From: Novosphingobium cyanobacteriorum
GTDB taxonomy: Bacteria > Pseudomonadota > Alphaproteobacteria > Sphingomonadales > Sphingomonadaceae
Length of the DNA stretch: 64,000 nucleotides
Assembly: GCF_029436685.1 (NCBI RefSeq)
Contig: NZ_JAROCY010000001.1
Span: 1-64,000, forward strand
Direction of reading: 5' to 3'
Shown here one piece after another: positions 26,059 through 33,095 of the stretch. Position 1 is the first letter of the stretch; each line of letters opens with the position of its first letter. The notes below the pieces were generated by a model. That model did not search any database and was not told the origin of the DNA. It was given only the letters and a program-made list of their open reading frames with translations. The position numbers were made by a program, and so were the translations under genes.

Positions 26059-26082
26059 AAATAACAGACATGTCTGTTATTT
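26059..26082. terminator. Perfect 24-bp AT-rich palindrome, probable terminator or operator
   Basis: The half site AAATAACAGACA (26059-26070) is followed directly by its exact inverse complement (26071-26082). T-rich sequence follows on both sides. Read on the minus strand it is 157 bp after the methyltransferase stop and could be its terminator. Its core ACAGACATGTCTGT also looks like a regulator operator. Confidence 0.5.
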
Positions 26083-26122
26083 TTGGTGTAGGAATTGGGA
26101 GACGGAAGGGAGTGTTGGCAGG

Positions 26123-26165
26123 CTCTGGATCGCTTCGTCGGCTTCGCATCCTCGCAATGACGAGA
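26123..26165. repeat. Widespread-type short intergenic repeat
   Basis: The segment around CGCTTCGTCGGCTTCGCATC and CTCGCAATGACGAGAG resembles a repeat that I recognise as common between genes in sphingomonads and other proteobacteria. Only one copy is seen in this window. Confidence 0.5.
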
Positions 26166-26238
26166 GATGGAGCCGGTACCGCCGCTTCTGGCCGGCAAGC
26201 ATGATCGTGAGCCAGCCAAGCTTGCCGCCTCCCAACCC

Positions 26239-26973
26239 TCACCCCGCCCGAAGAGTGAACACGAATTCCTGGCAGAAGCGGTCGAGGCGGGAGAGTGCGC
26301 CGAGGAAACGCTTCTTGGTGGGGCGGGAATTGCGGAAGGCGCAGGTGGTGGTGAAGCCGGTGAAGGCGAAGAGTTCTTCGAGTTCGGTGCGGGTGTATTC
26401 GCGGATGTGGCCCATGTGGCCGAGTTCGTGCAGCTTGCGCCATTCGGAGACGAGCGAGGGGCCGCTGCGGCCGCGGCGGAGCATGGGCACGAAGCGCGGA
26501 GCGTAGAAGAAATTGGGTGTGGTGAGATAGATCAGCGCCTGCGGAGCCATGCGTGCGCGAATATCGCGCAACATGCCGACAAGATCGATCCGCATGTGTT
26601 CGAACACCTCGCACAGGCAGATCACATCGAAGGCTGAAAGATCGAGCGTGGCGCGCTGGGCCGCATCCTCGAAATCAAGCGCCCGAACCGTGAGGCCGAA
26701 GCGTTCGATCACCGGGGCGTGGCGTGCGGGATCAATATCCAGCGAGGTGACGTGGAGGCCGAGCCGCGCGGCGAAAACCTCGAACAGATAGGGCGCGCCG
26801 CCGACATTGAGCACACGGCCGCCGGGAACGAGCCGGGCCAGCCGCAGGGCATCATCAGCGCAGCGCAACGCCTGTGTACGGCCATAATGCACCGCCCATG
26901 AATCGGTGTGCGCAGCGATCAGTTCCTGTGCGGCGGCGGCGAGTTCGGGCGTGGTGCAGGCGGGGACGGTCAT
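26239..26973 (-). CDS. Class I SAM-dependent methyltransferase
   Basis: A 244-residue protein with a Rossmann-type methyltransferase core. Motif I is VLNVGGAPYLFEVFA (the usual form is a GCGxG loop, so this one is atypical), followed by TSLDIDPARH (acidic residue binding the ribose), ALDFED, and FDVICLCEVFEHM and LIYLTTPNFF (motifs IV-V). Proteins with a GGAP-type loop are often found with surface polysaccharide genes, but none is nearby. The ATG at 26973 has only a weak ribosome site. It is divergent from a SAM hydroxide adenosyltransferase, 140 bp apart. Substrate unknown. Confidence 0.8.
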   Translation of the reverse strand: MTVPACTTPELAAAAQELIAAHTDSWAVHYGRTQALRCADDALRLARLVPGGRVLNVGGAPYLFEVFAARLGLHVTSLDIDPARHAPVIERFGLTVRALDFEDAAQRATLDLSAFDVICLCEVFEHMRIDLVGMLRDIRARMAPQALIYLTTPNFFYAPRFVPMLRRGRSGPSLVSEWRKLHELGHMGHIREYTRTELEELFAFTGFTTTCAFRNSRPTKKRFLGALSRLDRFCQEFVFTLRAG

Positions 26974-27113
26974 CGTGCGCGGTGGTAGCGGATGGGGGCG
27001 ACCTTGCAAGCATGGCGCGCTGCGTATGTGCGGTGTCGCCGCCTTATTAGGAAGTCCCACTTGAAGTGCGCGTGGGCGGCGCGGCAGAAAGGGCGCATCT
27101 GATGGAGGTGGCG

Positions 27114-28073
27114 ATGCGCGGCAAGGGGTTCTGGTTGGCATTGGCGGCGGCGGGTGCGGCAGCGGGGCTGGTGGCGGGGGCGGGAGCGCCCGTTATCGCC
27201 AAGCCTGCGGCGCAGCGGGCGCGGGCGGCGCTGCCGCGCACGGTGCCGCTGGTGCTGATGACCGATTTCGGGGTGAAGGACGGGGCGGTTTCGGCGGTGA
27301 AGGGGGTGGCCTATGGCGTATCGCCCAAGTTGCTGATTTCGGACCTCAGTCACGAGATCGAGGGGATCTGGGACGGGGCCTATCGCCTGTTCCAGGTGGC
27401 GCCGTACTGGCCGAAGGGCACCGTGTTCGTGACCGTGATCGATCCGGGCGTGGGCACGGCGCGCAAGTCCATCGTGGCGCGGACCAGGGCGGGGCATTAC
27501 TATGTGGGGCCGGACAACGGGCTTTATACCCTGATCGACGAGGCCGAGGGCATCGATGCGGTGCGGGTGATCGATGAGACGGTGAACCGGCTGCCCGGAT
27601 CGCAGGATTCCAACACGTTCCACGGGCGCGACGTGTTCGGCTATACCGGCGCGCGGCTGGCTTCGGGCACGATCACGTTCGACCAGGTGGGGCCGCTGGC
27701 GGACCCGGCCAAGCTGGTGCGGCTGAGCTACCAGCGCGCGGTGGTGGAAGGGGGCGCGCTGAAGGGCATGATCCCGGTGCTGGACATCCAGTATGGCAAC
27801 GTGTGGACCAACATTCCGCGTGAAATGGTGGCGCGGGCCGGGCTGAAGGTGGGCGACCGCGTGAGCGTGGACATCCTGCACGAGGGCAAGGTGGTGGACA
27901 GCGTGACCGCGCCATTCACCAACACGTTCGGCGACGTGCCGGTGGGCGCGCCGATGGTCTATATCAACAGCCTGCTGAACCTGTCGGTGGCGCTGAACCA
28001 GGGCAACTATGCCAAGGACCATGGGATCGGCTGGGGGCCGGGGTGGTCAGTGCAGGTGCGCTGGGGGGATTGA
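27114..28073 (+). CDS. SAM hydroxide adenosyltransferase (DUF62) with signal peptide
   Basis: Family of enzymes that split S-adenosylmethionine with water into adenosine and methionine; the same fold makes fluorinase and chlorinase. Motifs: VPLVLMTDFGVKDG with KGVAYG (catalytic Asp region), ISDLSHEIEG, FVTVIDPGVGTARKSI, YVGPDNGLY and TFHGRDVFGYTGA (Arg/His region), then the C-terminal beta domain with GNVWTNI. The ATG at 27114 has GGAGGTG just upstream; it gives 319 residues that begin with a basic start, a long Ala-rich hydrophobic stretch and a likely cleavage after APVIA-KPA. Most family members are cytoplasmic, so export to the periplasm would be unusual. Confidence 0.88.
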   Translation: MRGKGFWLALAAAGAAAGLVAGAGAPVIAKPAAQRARAALPRTVPLVLMTDFGVKDGAVSAVKGVAYGVSPKLLISDLSHEIEGIWDGAYRLFQVAPYWPKGTVFVTVIDPGVGTARKSIVARTRAGHYYVGPDNGLYTLIDEAEGIDAVRVIDETVNRLPGSQDSNTFHGRDVFGYTGARLASGTITFDQVGPLADPAKLVRLSYQRAVVEGGALKGMIPVLDIQYGNVWTNIPREMVARAGLKVGDRVSVDILHEGKVVDSVTAPFTNTFGDVPVGAPMVYINSLLNLSVALNQGNYAKDHGIGWGPGWSVQVRWGD

Positions 28074-28132
28074 GAGGGGCTATTGTATCGGTATCGTTAG
28101 CAGGTAGCTTGCTTGTTAGCTGAGGGCTGACG

Positions 28133-28981
28133 ATGCCGGACTTTGATGATCCTTACTGGACGGTCGCCGTATTGGCGCCGATTGCGGCTGTCATTGCGGT
28201 CGCCGCGCGAGGGCGGTGGAAGAAGTTTGGCCTCGGTGTGGGGGTGTTTGCCGCTGCGCTTTTCTTGGCAGGCCGTCTTACCGCAGCCCTGCATCGACCG
28301 ATCGACAGCGGGGTGCAGAAACTTGTGATCCGGCAGAGTGGTGTGTGGGTTCCGGGTTACGAATACAGGATTGATCGAGACGGTAGGTTGCAGGCTTGGG
28401 AATCGCCCGATGGGGAGCAGATCAGACGCGCATCCGTTAAAGTGTCACCCAAGGTGTTCCTCCACGCAATGGATCTGGCCGAACCGGCGAGGGCGGATGT
28501 TTCGTATCGGGAAGATCCGCTGAGCCGCTGCAAGTTGCTGCACCATACGATCGACACGGAAATCAATTGGGTGATGCGCGGCGGCGCGTCCACATCTGCA
28601 TCCCAGCACGTCCATTGCCTGTTGGGCGTGCGAGATTACGCAAGCGGTATGCCCGGATGGCTTGCGGCGCAAGTCGGCCTATCGCGAGGGCGCAGTAGTT
28701 GGACGGTTTGGGATCAACGGGATGCCGTGGTGCATTACCTCTACACGCAAATTCCGGAGGATGCGTGGGTGGTGCAGACGTCGGATAGTCTTGGTGATGA
28801 TGGAGACGGTGGAAAATTAAGAAGTGGGACCCCGGATCAGGTCCGGGGTGACGGGATTTTGGTGTCTGCGTTATGTTCGCAGAAGGAGGATCAATCACGG
28901 GTGCGCTGTGTATTGATGGAGACTAAAGCCGCGCGCGAGTTGGACTGCCACGCTTTACTTTCATCGTCACCCCGGACTTGA
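28133..28981 (+). CDS. Membrane protein of unknown function with repeat-derived C-terminus
   Basis: A 282-residue frame. The N-terminus has two hydrophobic helices (about 10-25 and 31-47), then a soluble domain (about 60-225) with VPGYEYRIDRDGRLQAWESP and several cysteines, which I do not recognise. From about residue 232 the protein reads through a palindromic repeat (RSGTPDQVRGDG), and the stop codon lies inside a second inverted copy. The original gene may have ended differently. GC content is visibly lower than its neighbours, which suggests recent acquisition. It follows the SAM enzyme by 59 bp; co-transcription is possible. Confidence 0.55.
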   Translation: MPDFDDPYWTVAVLAPIAAVIAVAARGRWKKFGLGVGVFAAALFLAGRLTAALHRPIDSGVQKLVIRQSGVWVPGYEYRIDRDGRLQAWESPDGEQIRRASVKVSPKVFLHAMDLAEPARADVSYREDPLSRCKLLHHTIDTEINWVMRGGASTSASQHVHCLLGVRDYASGMPGWLAAQVGLSRGRSSWTVWDQRDAVVHYLYTQIPEDAWVVQTSDSLGDDGDGGKLRSGTPDQVRGDGILVSALCSQKEDQSRVRCVLMETKAARELDCHALLSSSPRT

Positions 28982-28992
28982 TCCGGGGTCCC
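28826..28992. repeat. Pair of inverted 27-bp palindromic repeats
   Basis: Copies at 28826-28852 and 28966-28992 are inverse complements with one mismatch; each contains a CCCCGGA...TCCGGGG palindrome. This type (GTCACCCCGGACTTGATCCG) is one I recognise from alphaproteobacterial intergenic regions. Both overlap the end of the upstream reading frame. Confidence 0.75.
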
Positions 28993-29043
28993 GCTTAATT
29001 CGGAGCGTCCCGCTTTTACCGAGATGTTGAGCCCCCACCCCAA

Positions 29044-29064
29044 CCCCTCCCCGTCGGGGAGGGG
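29044..29064. terminator. GC-rich hairpin between convergent genes
   Basis: CCCCTCCCC (29044-29052) pairs with GGGGAGGGG (29056-29064) around a three-base loop, followed by CTTTCTTT on the plus strand. It lies 20 bp from the end of the penicillin-binding protein gene and may end transcription from the left. It also resembles a common intergenic repeat. Confidence 0.55.
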
Positions 29065-29083
29065 CTTTCTTTGGGGCTTTCCG

Positions 29084-31600
29084 TCAGTAGATGCCGCCCT
29101 GTTCTTCGACGAAGTCGCCTTCCTCGCTGGCGCCTTCGTTGCTGGTGACGGACTGGCCGCGGGCGGCGCGGGCCTTGCGCAGGGCGTCCATCACCGCTTC
29201 CTTGACGGTCAGTTCCTCGGCGCGGGCGGTGCGCTTGGGTTCGGTGTCGGGCTTGAAGGCTTCCCAGATGACCGAGGCCTTGGCGACGTCGTTTTCAGCA
29301 GTGCCGCCGAACACGCGCTTGCCCGAGACGCGATCGATGCGGACCATGCGCACGCCTTCGGGCGCGGTGAAGGGGATGTCGGACCAGCGGTTGCGCGTCT
29401 GGAGGACGAACTGCTTGAAGATCGGCGCGGCGATGCGGCCGCCCTGGGCATAGCCGCCAAGGCTGCGCGGCTGGTCGTAACCGAGATAGACCCCGGCGAT
29501 GATATCGGGCGAGCCGCCGACGAACCAGACGTTGGTGGGGCCGGAGGTGGTGCCGGTCTTGCCGAAGAGCGGCAGGCCCAGATCGCGCAGGGTGACGGCG
29601 GTGCCGCGCACCACCACGCCTTCAAGCATGTGGACGACCTGATAGGCGGTGCGCGCGTCCATCACCTGCCGCCCGGTGGGCTTGAAGCGGGGCATCGGCC
29701 GGCCGTCCCACTGCGCCATGTTGCATGTGGAGCAATCGCGGTTGTCGTTGCGCCAGATGACCTTGCCGTTGCGATCCTGCACGTAGTCGACCAGCGACTG
29801 GTCATGCTGCCGCCCGTGGTTGGCGAGCGCGGCATAGGCATTGACCATGCGCGCCACGGTGGTGTCACCCGCGCCGAGCGCCATCGACAGGAAGGGCTGG
29901 TAATCGCCGATGCCGACATTCTTGATGGTGCGCACGACCTTGTCCATGCCGACATCGTTGGCGATGCGCACGGTCATCAGGTTGCGCGACTGTTCAAGGC
30001 CCCAGCGCATGGTGTGGCTGCCCGAGCCGCCTTCGTTGCCGAAGTTGCGGAAGCACTTCTGGCCGAGCGCCGCGCCCTGATAGACGCAGAAGGTGCCATC
30101 GAGCACCATCGAGGCGGGGGTCATGCCGTTGTCCAGCCCGGTGGCATAGACGAAGGGCTTGATCGTGGAGCCGGGCTGGCGATTGGCCTGGGTGGCGCGG
30201 TTGAACGAGCCGAGCCGCGCATCGAACCCGCCCTGCATGGCGAGGACGCGGCCGTTCTGCGGATCTTCCACCACCATGCCGCCCGAGACTTCGGGAATGG
30301 TGCGCACGGCCCAGGAATTGCCGTTGGGAGCAACCGCGATGATGTCACCCGCGCGCATGGCATCGGGCATGCCATAGAGCGGGCCCTGCTTGCCATCGGC
30401 AAAGCCGACGGTGCCGGCGCTGCCGCTCTTGGACAGGACGACGCCGACGCGCCAGTCCTGATAATGGATCGAGATGTTGCTGGAGATCAGCTCTGTCTGC
30501 CAGCGTTCGAGATCGGAGACGCGGGCGATCGGGCCGTTCCAGGCGCGGCCGCCGCTGTAGCGCAGCAGGCCGGCGCGCAGGGCGGCCTGCGCCGCGGTCT
30601 GCAACTGGGTGTCGAGCGAGGTGCGCACCCACAGGCCGCCGGCGTAGACGCTGTTCGGGCCGTTGTCGGCATTCTCGCCGAACCTGTCGATCAGCTGGCG
30701 GCGCACTTCCTCAAGGAAATAGCCGGCGTCGGCGGTGTAGTTCTCGGCGCGGCGGGGGACGAGGCCGAGCGGCTGGGACTTGGCCTGGGCCGCGGCCTGC
30801 GGCGTGGTCCAGCCGTTCTTGACCATCTGATCAAGCACCCAGTTGCGGCGGATCAGCGCCTTTTCGGCGTTGCGGGCGCGGCCATAGGTTTCGGGCGCCT
30901 TGGGCAGGATGGCGAGGAAGGCGAATTCGTGCAGCTGCAGGTCACCCACGTCCTTGTCAAAATAGGCGCGGGCGGCGGCCTGCACGCCGAAGCTCTGACG
31001 ACCGAGCGGGATCTCGTTGAGGTAAAGCTCGAGGATCTGCTGCTTGTTCAGCACGGATTCGATGCGGCGGGCGAGAATCATCTCCTTGAGCTTGCGCCCC
31101 ACGGAGTATTCGTTGCCGATCAGGATGTTCTTGGCGACCTGCTGGGTGATGGTGGAGCCGCCGCGGGCGCGCTCGCCCGAGCCGAACTTGGTGGCATAGT
31201 CCACCACCGCGCCGGCGAAGCCGAGGTAGTCGATGCCGCCGTGGCTGAAGAAGGTCTTGTCCTCTGCCGAGAGGAAGGCGTGGATCAGCGGTTCGGGAAA
31301 ATCGACGTAGCGCAGCTGCACGCGGCGTTCGCGGGCGTAGCTGGAAACGATCTCGCCATCGTTGCCGCGCACCATGGTGGGCAGCGGCGGCTGGTAGGTG
31401 AGCAGCTTGTCCGCCGAGGGCAGGGTGCGGATCATCGTGACCCAGAGCAGCGCGTAGAGCAGCACCAGCACGCCCAGTGCATAGCCGAGGCGGCGCACCC
31501 AGCGGTTGGTGCGCCACTGTTCGCGGGCCAGCTGGAACAGCCCCGAAGCATCGCGGCGGATGCGGAAGCGGATGTCTTGCGGGGTCGTGTCGTCGGCCAT
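29084..31600 (-). CDS. mrcA: Penicillin-binding protein 1A (class A transglycosylase/transpeptidase)
   Basis: Bifunctional peptidoglycan synthase of the inner membrane, 838 residues. An N-terminal anchor helix (about 36-57) is followed by a GT51 glycosyltransferase domain (about 75-250) with EDKTFFSHGG and GGSTITQQ. After an OB-like linker, the transpeptidase domain has the serine in GSTIKPFVY (SxxK), SRN in EQSRNLMTV, and KTGTTSGPTN. All active-site motifs are intact. The gene is 37 bp downstream of an N-acetylmuramoyl-L-alanine amidase on the same strand, so wall synthesis and cleavage are likely one transcript. Confidence 0.95.
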   Translation of the reverse strand: MADDTTPQDIRFRIRRDASGLFQLAREQWRTNRWVRRLGYALGVLVLLYALLWVTMIRTLPSADKLLTYQPPLPTMVRGNDGEIVSSYARERRVQLRYVDFPEPLIHAFLSAEDKTFFSHGGIDYLGFAGAVVDYATKFGSGERARGGSTITQQVAKNILIGNEYSVGRKLKEMILARRIESVLNKQQILELYLNEIPLGRQSFGVQAAARAYFDKDVGDLQLHEFAFLAILPKAPETYGRARNAEKALIRRNWVLDQMVKNGWTTPQAAAQAKSQPLGLVPRRAENYTADAGYFLEEVRRQLIDRFGENADNGPNSVYAGGLWVRTSLDTQLQTAAQAALRAGLLRYSGGRAWNGPIARVSDLERWQTELISSNISIHYQDWRVGVVLSKSGSAGTVGFADGKQGPLYGMPDAMRAGDIIAVAPNGNSWAVRTIPEVSGGMVVEDPQNGRVLAMQGGFDARLGSFNRATQANRQPGSTIKPFVYATGLDNGMTPASMVLDGTFCVYQGAALGQKCFRNFGNEGGSGSHTMRWGLEQSRNLMTVRIANDVGMDKVVRTIKNVGIGDYQPFLSMALGAGDTTVARMVNAYAALANHGRQHDQSLVDYVQDRNGKVIWRNDNRDCSTCNMAQWDGRPMPRFKPTGRQVMDARTAYQVVHMLEGVVVRGTAVTLRDLGLPLFGKTGTTSGPTNVWFVGGSPDIIAGVYLGYDQPRSLGGYAQGGRIAAPIFKQFVLQTRNRWSDIPFTAPEGVRMVRIDRVSGKRVFGGTAENDVAKASVIWEAFKPDTEPKRTARAEELTVKEAVMDALRKARAARGQSVTSNEGASEEGDFVEEQGGIY

Positions 31601-31637
31601 GGTCGCGGGCGCTCTAGCACGGCGGGCGCGGGCGGCG

Positions 31638-32516
31638 CTAGCGGGTCTCTTGACGGGCGAGCGCGATCTCTATCGCGCGGGCGAGATGGCGGGCGAAGGT
31701 GGCGCGCCATTGCGGATCGCGCATGGCGCGGGCGTCGTCTTCGTTCGAGATGTAGCCCGCTTCGAGCAGGACCGAGGGCACGTCGAGCGACTTGAGCACG
31801 ATGAAGGCGGCCTGGCGCTGCGGATTGGCGTGGAACTGCAGCGCGCCCTGGCCTTCGCGCAGGATGAGGTCGGACAGCGCCTGGCTGCGGCCGCGCATCT
31901 CGCGCTGGGAAAGATCGACGAGGATCGAGGTCACGGTGTCGGACTGGTCACCCAGCCTGACGCCGTTGACGGTATCGACTTTGTTTTCACGCGCGGCGAC
32001 CTGATCGGCCACGGCATCCGATCCGCGATCGGACAGAGTGTAGATGGTGGCGCCGCCGGCCTCGTCGTTTTCAGCGGCGTCGGCGTGGATCGAGACGAAG
32101 AGGTCTGCGCCAAGGCGGCGGGCGATGCCGGCGCGTTCTTCAAGCACGAGGAAGCGGTCGCTGTCCCGCGTGAGGGCGACGCGGACGCGGCCATCGGCGA
32201 GCAGGGCATCGCGCAGCGAGCGGGCGAGGGCGAGGGTGAGGATCTTTTCGCGTTCCCCGCCGGGGCCGCCCGCGCCGGGATCATGCCCGCCATGGCCGGC
32301 GTCGATCACAACGAGCGGGCGGCTGGCGTCTGCAGGGCCCAGGACAGGGGGAAGCCCGATGGTGGCGCTGCCATCGGGCAAGGCGACACGGGCGACATAG
32401 GGGGGAACGGTGGTGCCGGTGGCCTGCAGCCGCACGGCCCAGAGCGCCAGCACGGCCAGCGGGACAGCGAAGCCCGCAGCCACCCCCAGCCTTTGCAAAA
32501 GCGCCCGCCGTTCCAT
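31638..32516 (-). CDS. amiC: N-acetylmuramoyl-L-alanine amidase (Amidase_3)
   Basis: Zinc amidase that removes the stem peptide from MurNAc, used in separating daughter cells. An N-terminal anchor or signal helix (about 10-27) is followed by a short linker region and the Amidase_3 domain (about 65-285): VVIDAGHGGHDPG (first Zn His), the catalytic/ligand segment GGERE, VSIHADAAEN (second His) and LLEAGYISNEDDA (catalytic Glu). At 292 residues it is shorter than enterobacterial AmiC and lacks a full AMIN domain, so the name amiC is only by class. It is divergent from rne and upstream of mrcA. Confidence 0.9.
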   Translation of the reverse strand: MERRALLQRLGVAAGFAVPLAVLALWAVRLQATGTTVPPYVARVALPDGSATIGLPPVLGPADASRPLVVIDAGHGGHDPGAGGPGGEREKILTLALARSLRDALLADGRVRVALTRDSDRFLVLEERAGIARRLGADLFVSIHADAAENDEAGGATIYTLSDRGSDAVADQVAARENKVDTVNGVRLGDQSDTVTSILVDLSQREMRGRSQALSDLILREGQGALQFHANPQRQAAFIVLKSLDVPSVLLEAGYISNEDDARAMRDPQWRATFARHLARAIEIALARQETR

Positions 32517-33095
32517 TGCATTGCGCTATGCAACGCCCGGTGCGCCACGGTAAAGCCGGAATTCACCACGACGCTTCCATTCCGGGGGAACCTTTGACGC
32601 GAACCGTTTCAATCCTGCCATGGTTTTAATTGCCGCTTTGCAATTGCAGTGCTAGCAACCCATGTACCGGGGCATGCCAGCACCGGCCCGGCCAAGCCAG
32701 GAAGGCGATGACCGCCGGGTTCAGGGGCCTGCTGGCACACTATCCGGACAAGAACGCGGGGACGGCGTTGCAACCGCATCCCCCACCCGCGCCAGAGGTT
32801 GATGCCGTGATGATGAGCCAAGTTTCCGCCCAGCCGAACCGCCCGAAAGGGGCGCGTTACGGCTCGTCGGACACCGGCGCGCGCACGTTTCCGCGAATTG
32901 TCATCACCGCAGACACACACCAACCGCCGCCGGGCGGCGAGCGCATGCGTTTCGCAACCGCGCTCCGATCCGGCAATTCCGCATTCGCGAAGCGAGGCAT
33001 CCGGCATACTGCCGATGCGCGCGCTCGCGCCTTTGATGAAAACCGCGCCCTGATCCCGGGATACGTCCCGCGGCGGCGCGGCTGGAGATTATTTG
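32517..33095 (+). promoter_or_regulatory. Divergent promoter region and long leader of rne
   Basis: A 579-bp gap between the divergent amidase and RNase E genes. A frame from 32630 is open across much of it but looks non-coding (Arg/Pro-rich, overlaps rne in another frame). Long rne leaders are known elsewhere to let RNase E control its own message. TTGACG at 32594-32599 is a possible -35 element, but no good -10 is at the right distance. Confidence 0.45.

Larger units (their letters stand above)
25737..26238. other. Intergenic region with palindrome and repeat, no gene
   Basis: About 500 bp with no believable coding frame. It holds three TTGACAC words (near 25804, 25852 and 25861), a 24-bp perfect palindrome at 26059-26082 and a widespread-type repeat at 26123-26165. 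Upstream elements of the DASS transporter gene must lie near 25740-25900, but I cannot name a promoter. Confidence 0.5.

Noticed and set aside
29024..31795. 923-codon open frame on the plus strand
   Set aside because: Mirror of the PBP1A gene on the other strand, Gly/Ala/Val/Asp-rich, no domain. The true gene has all GT51 and transpeptidase motifs.
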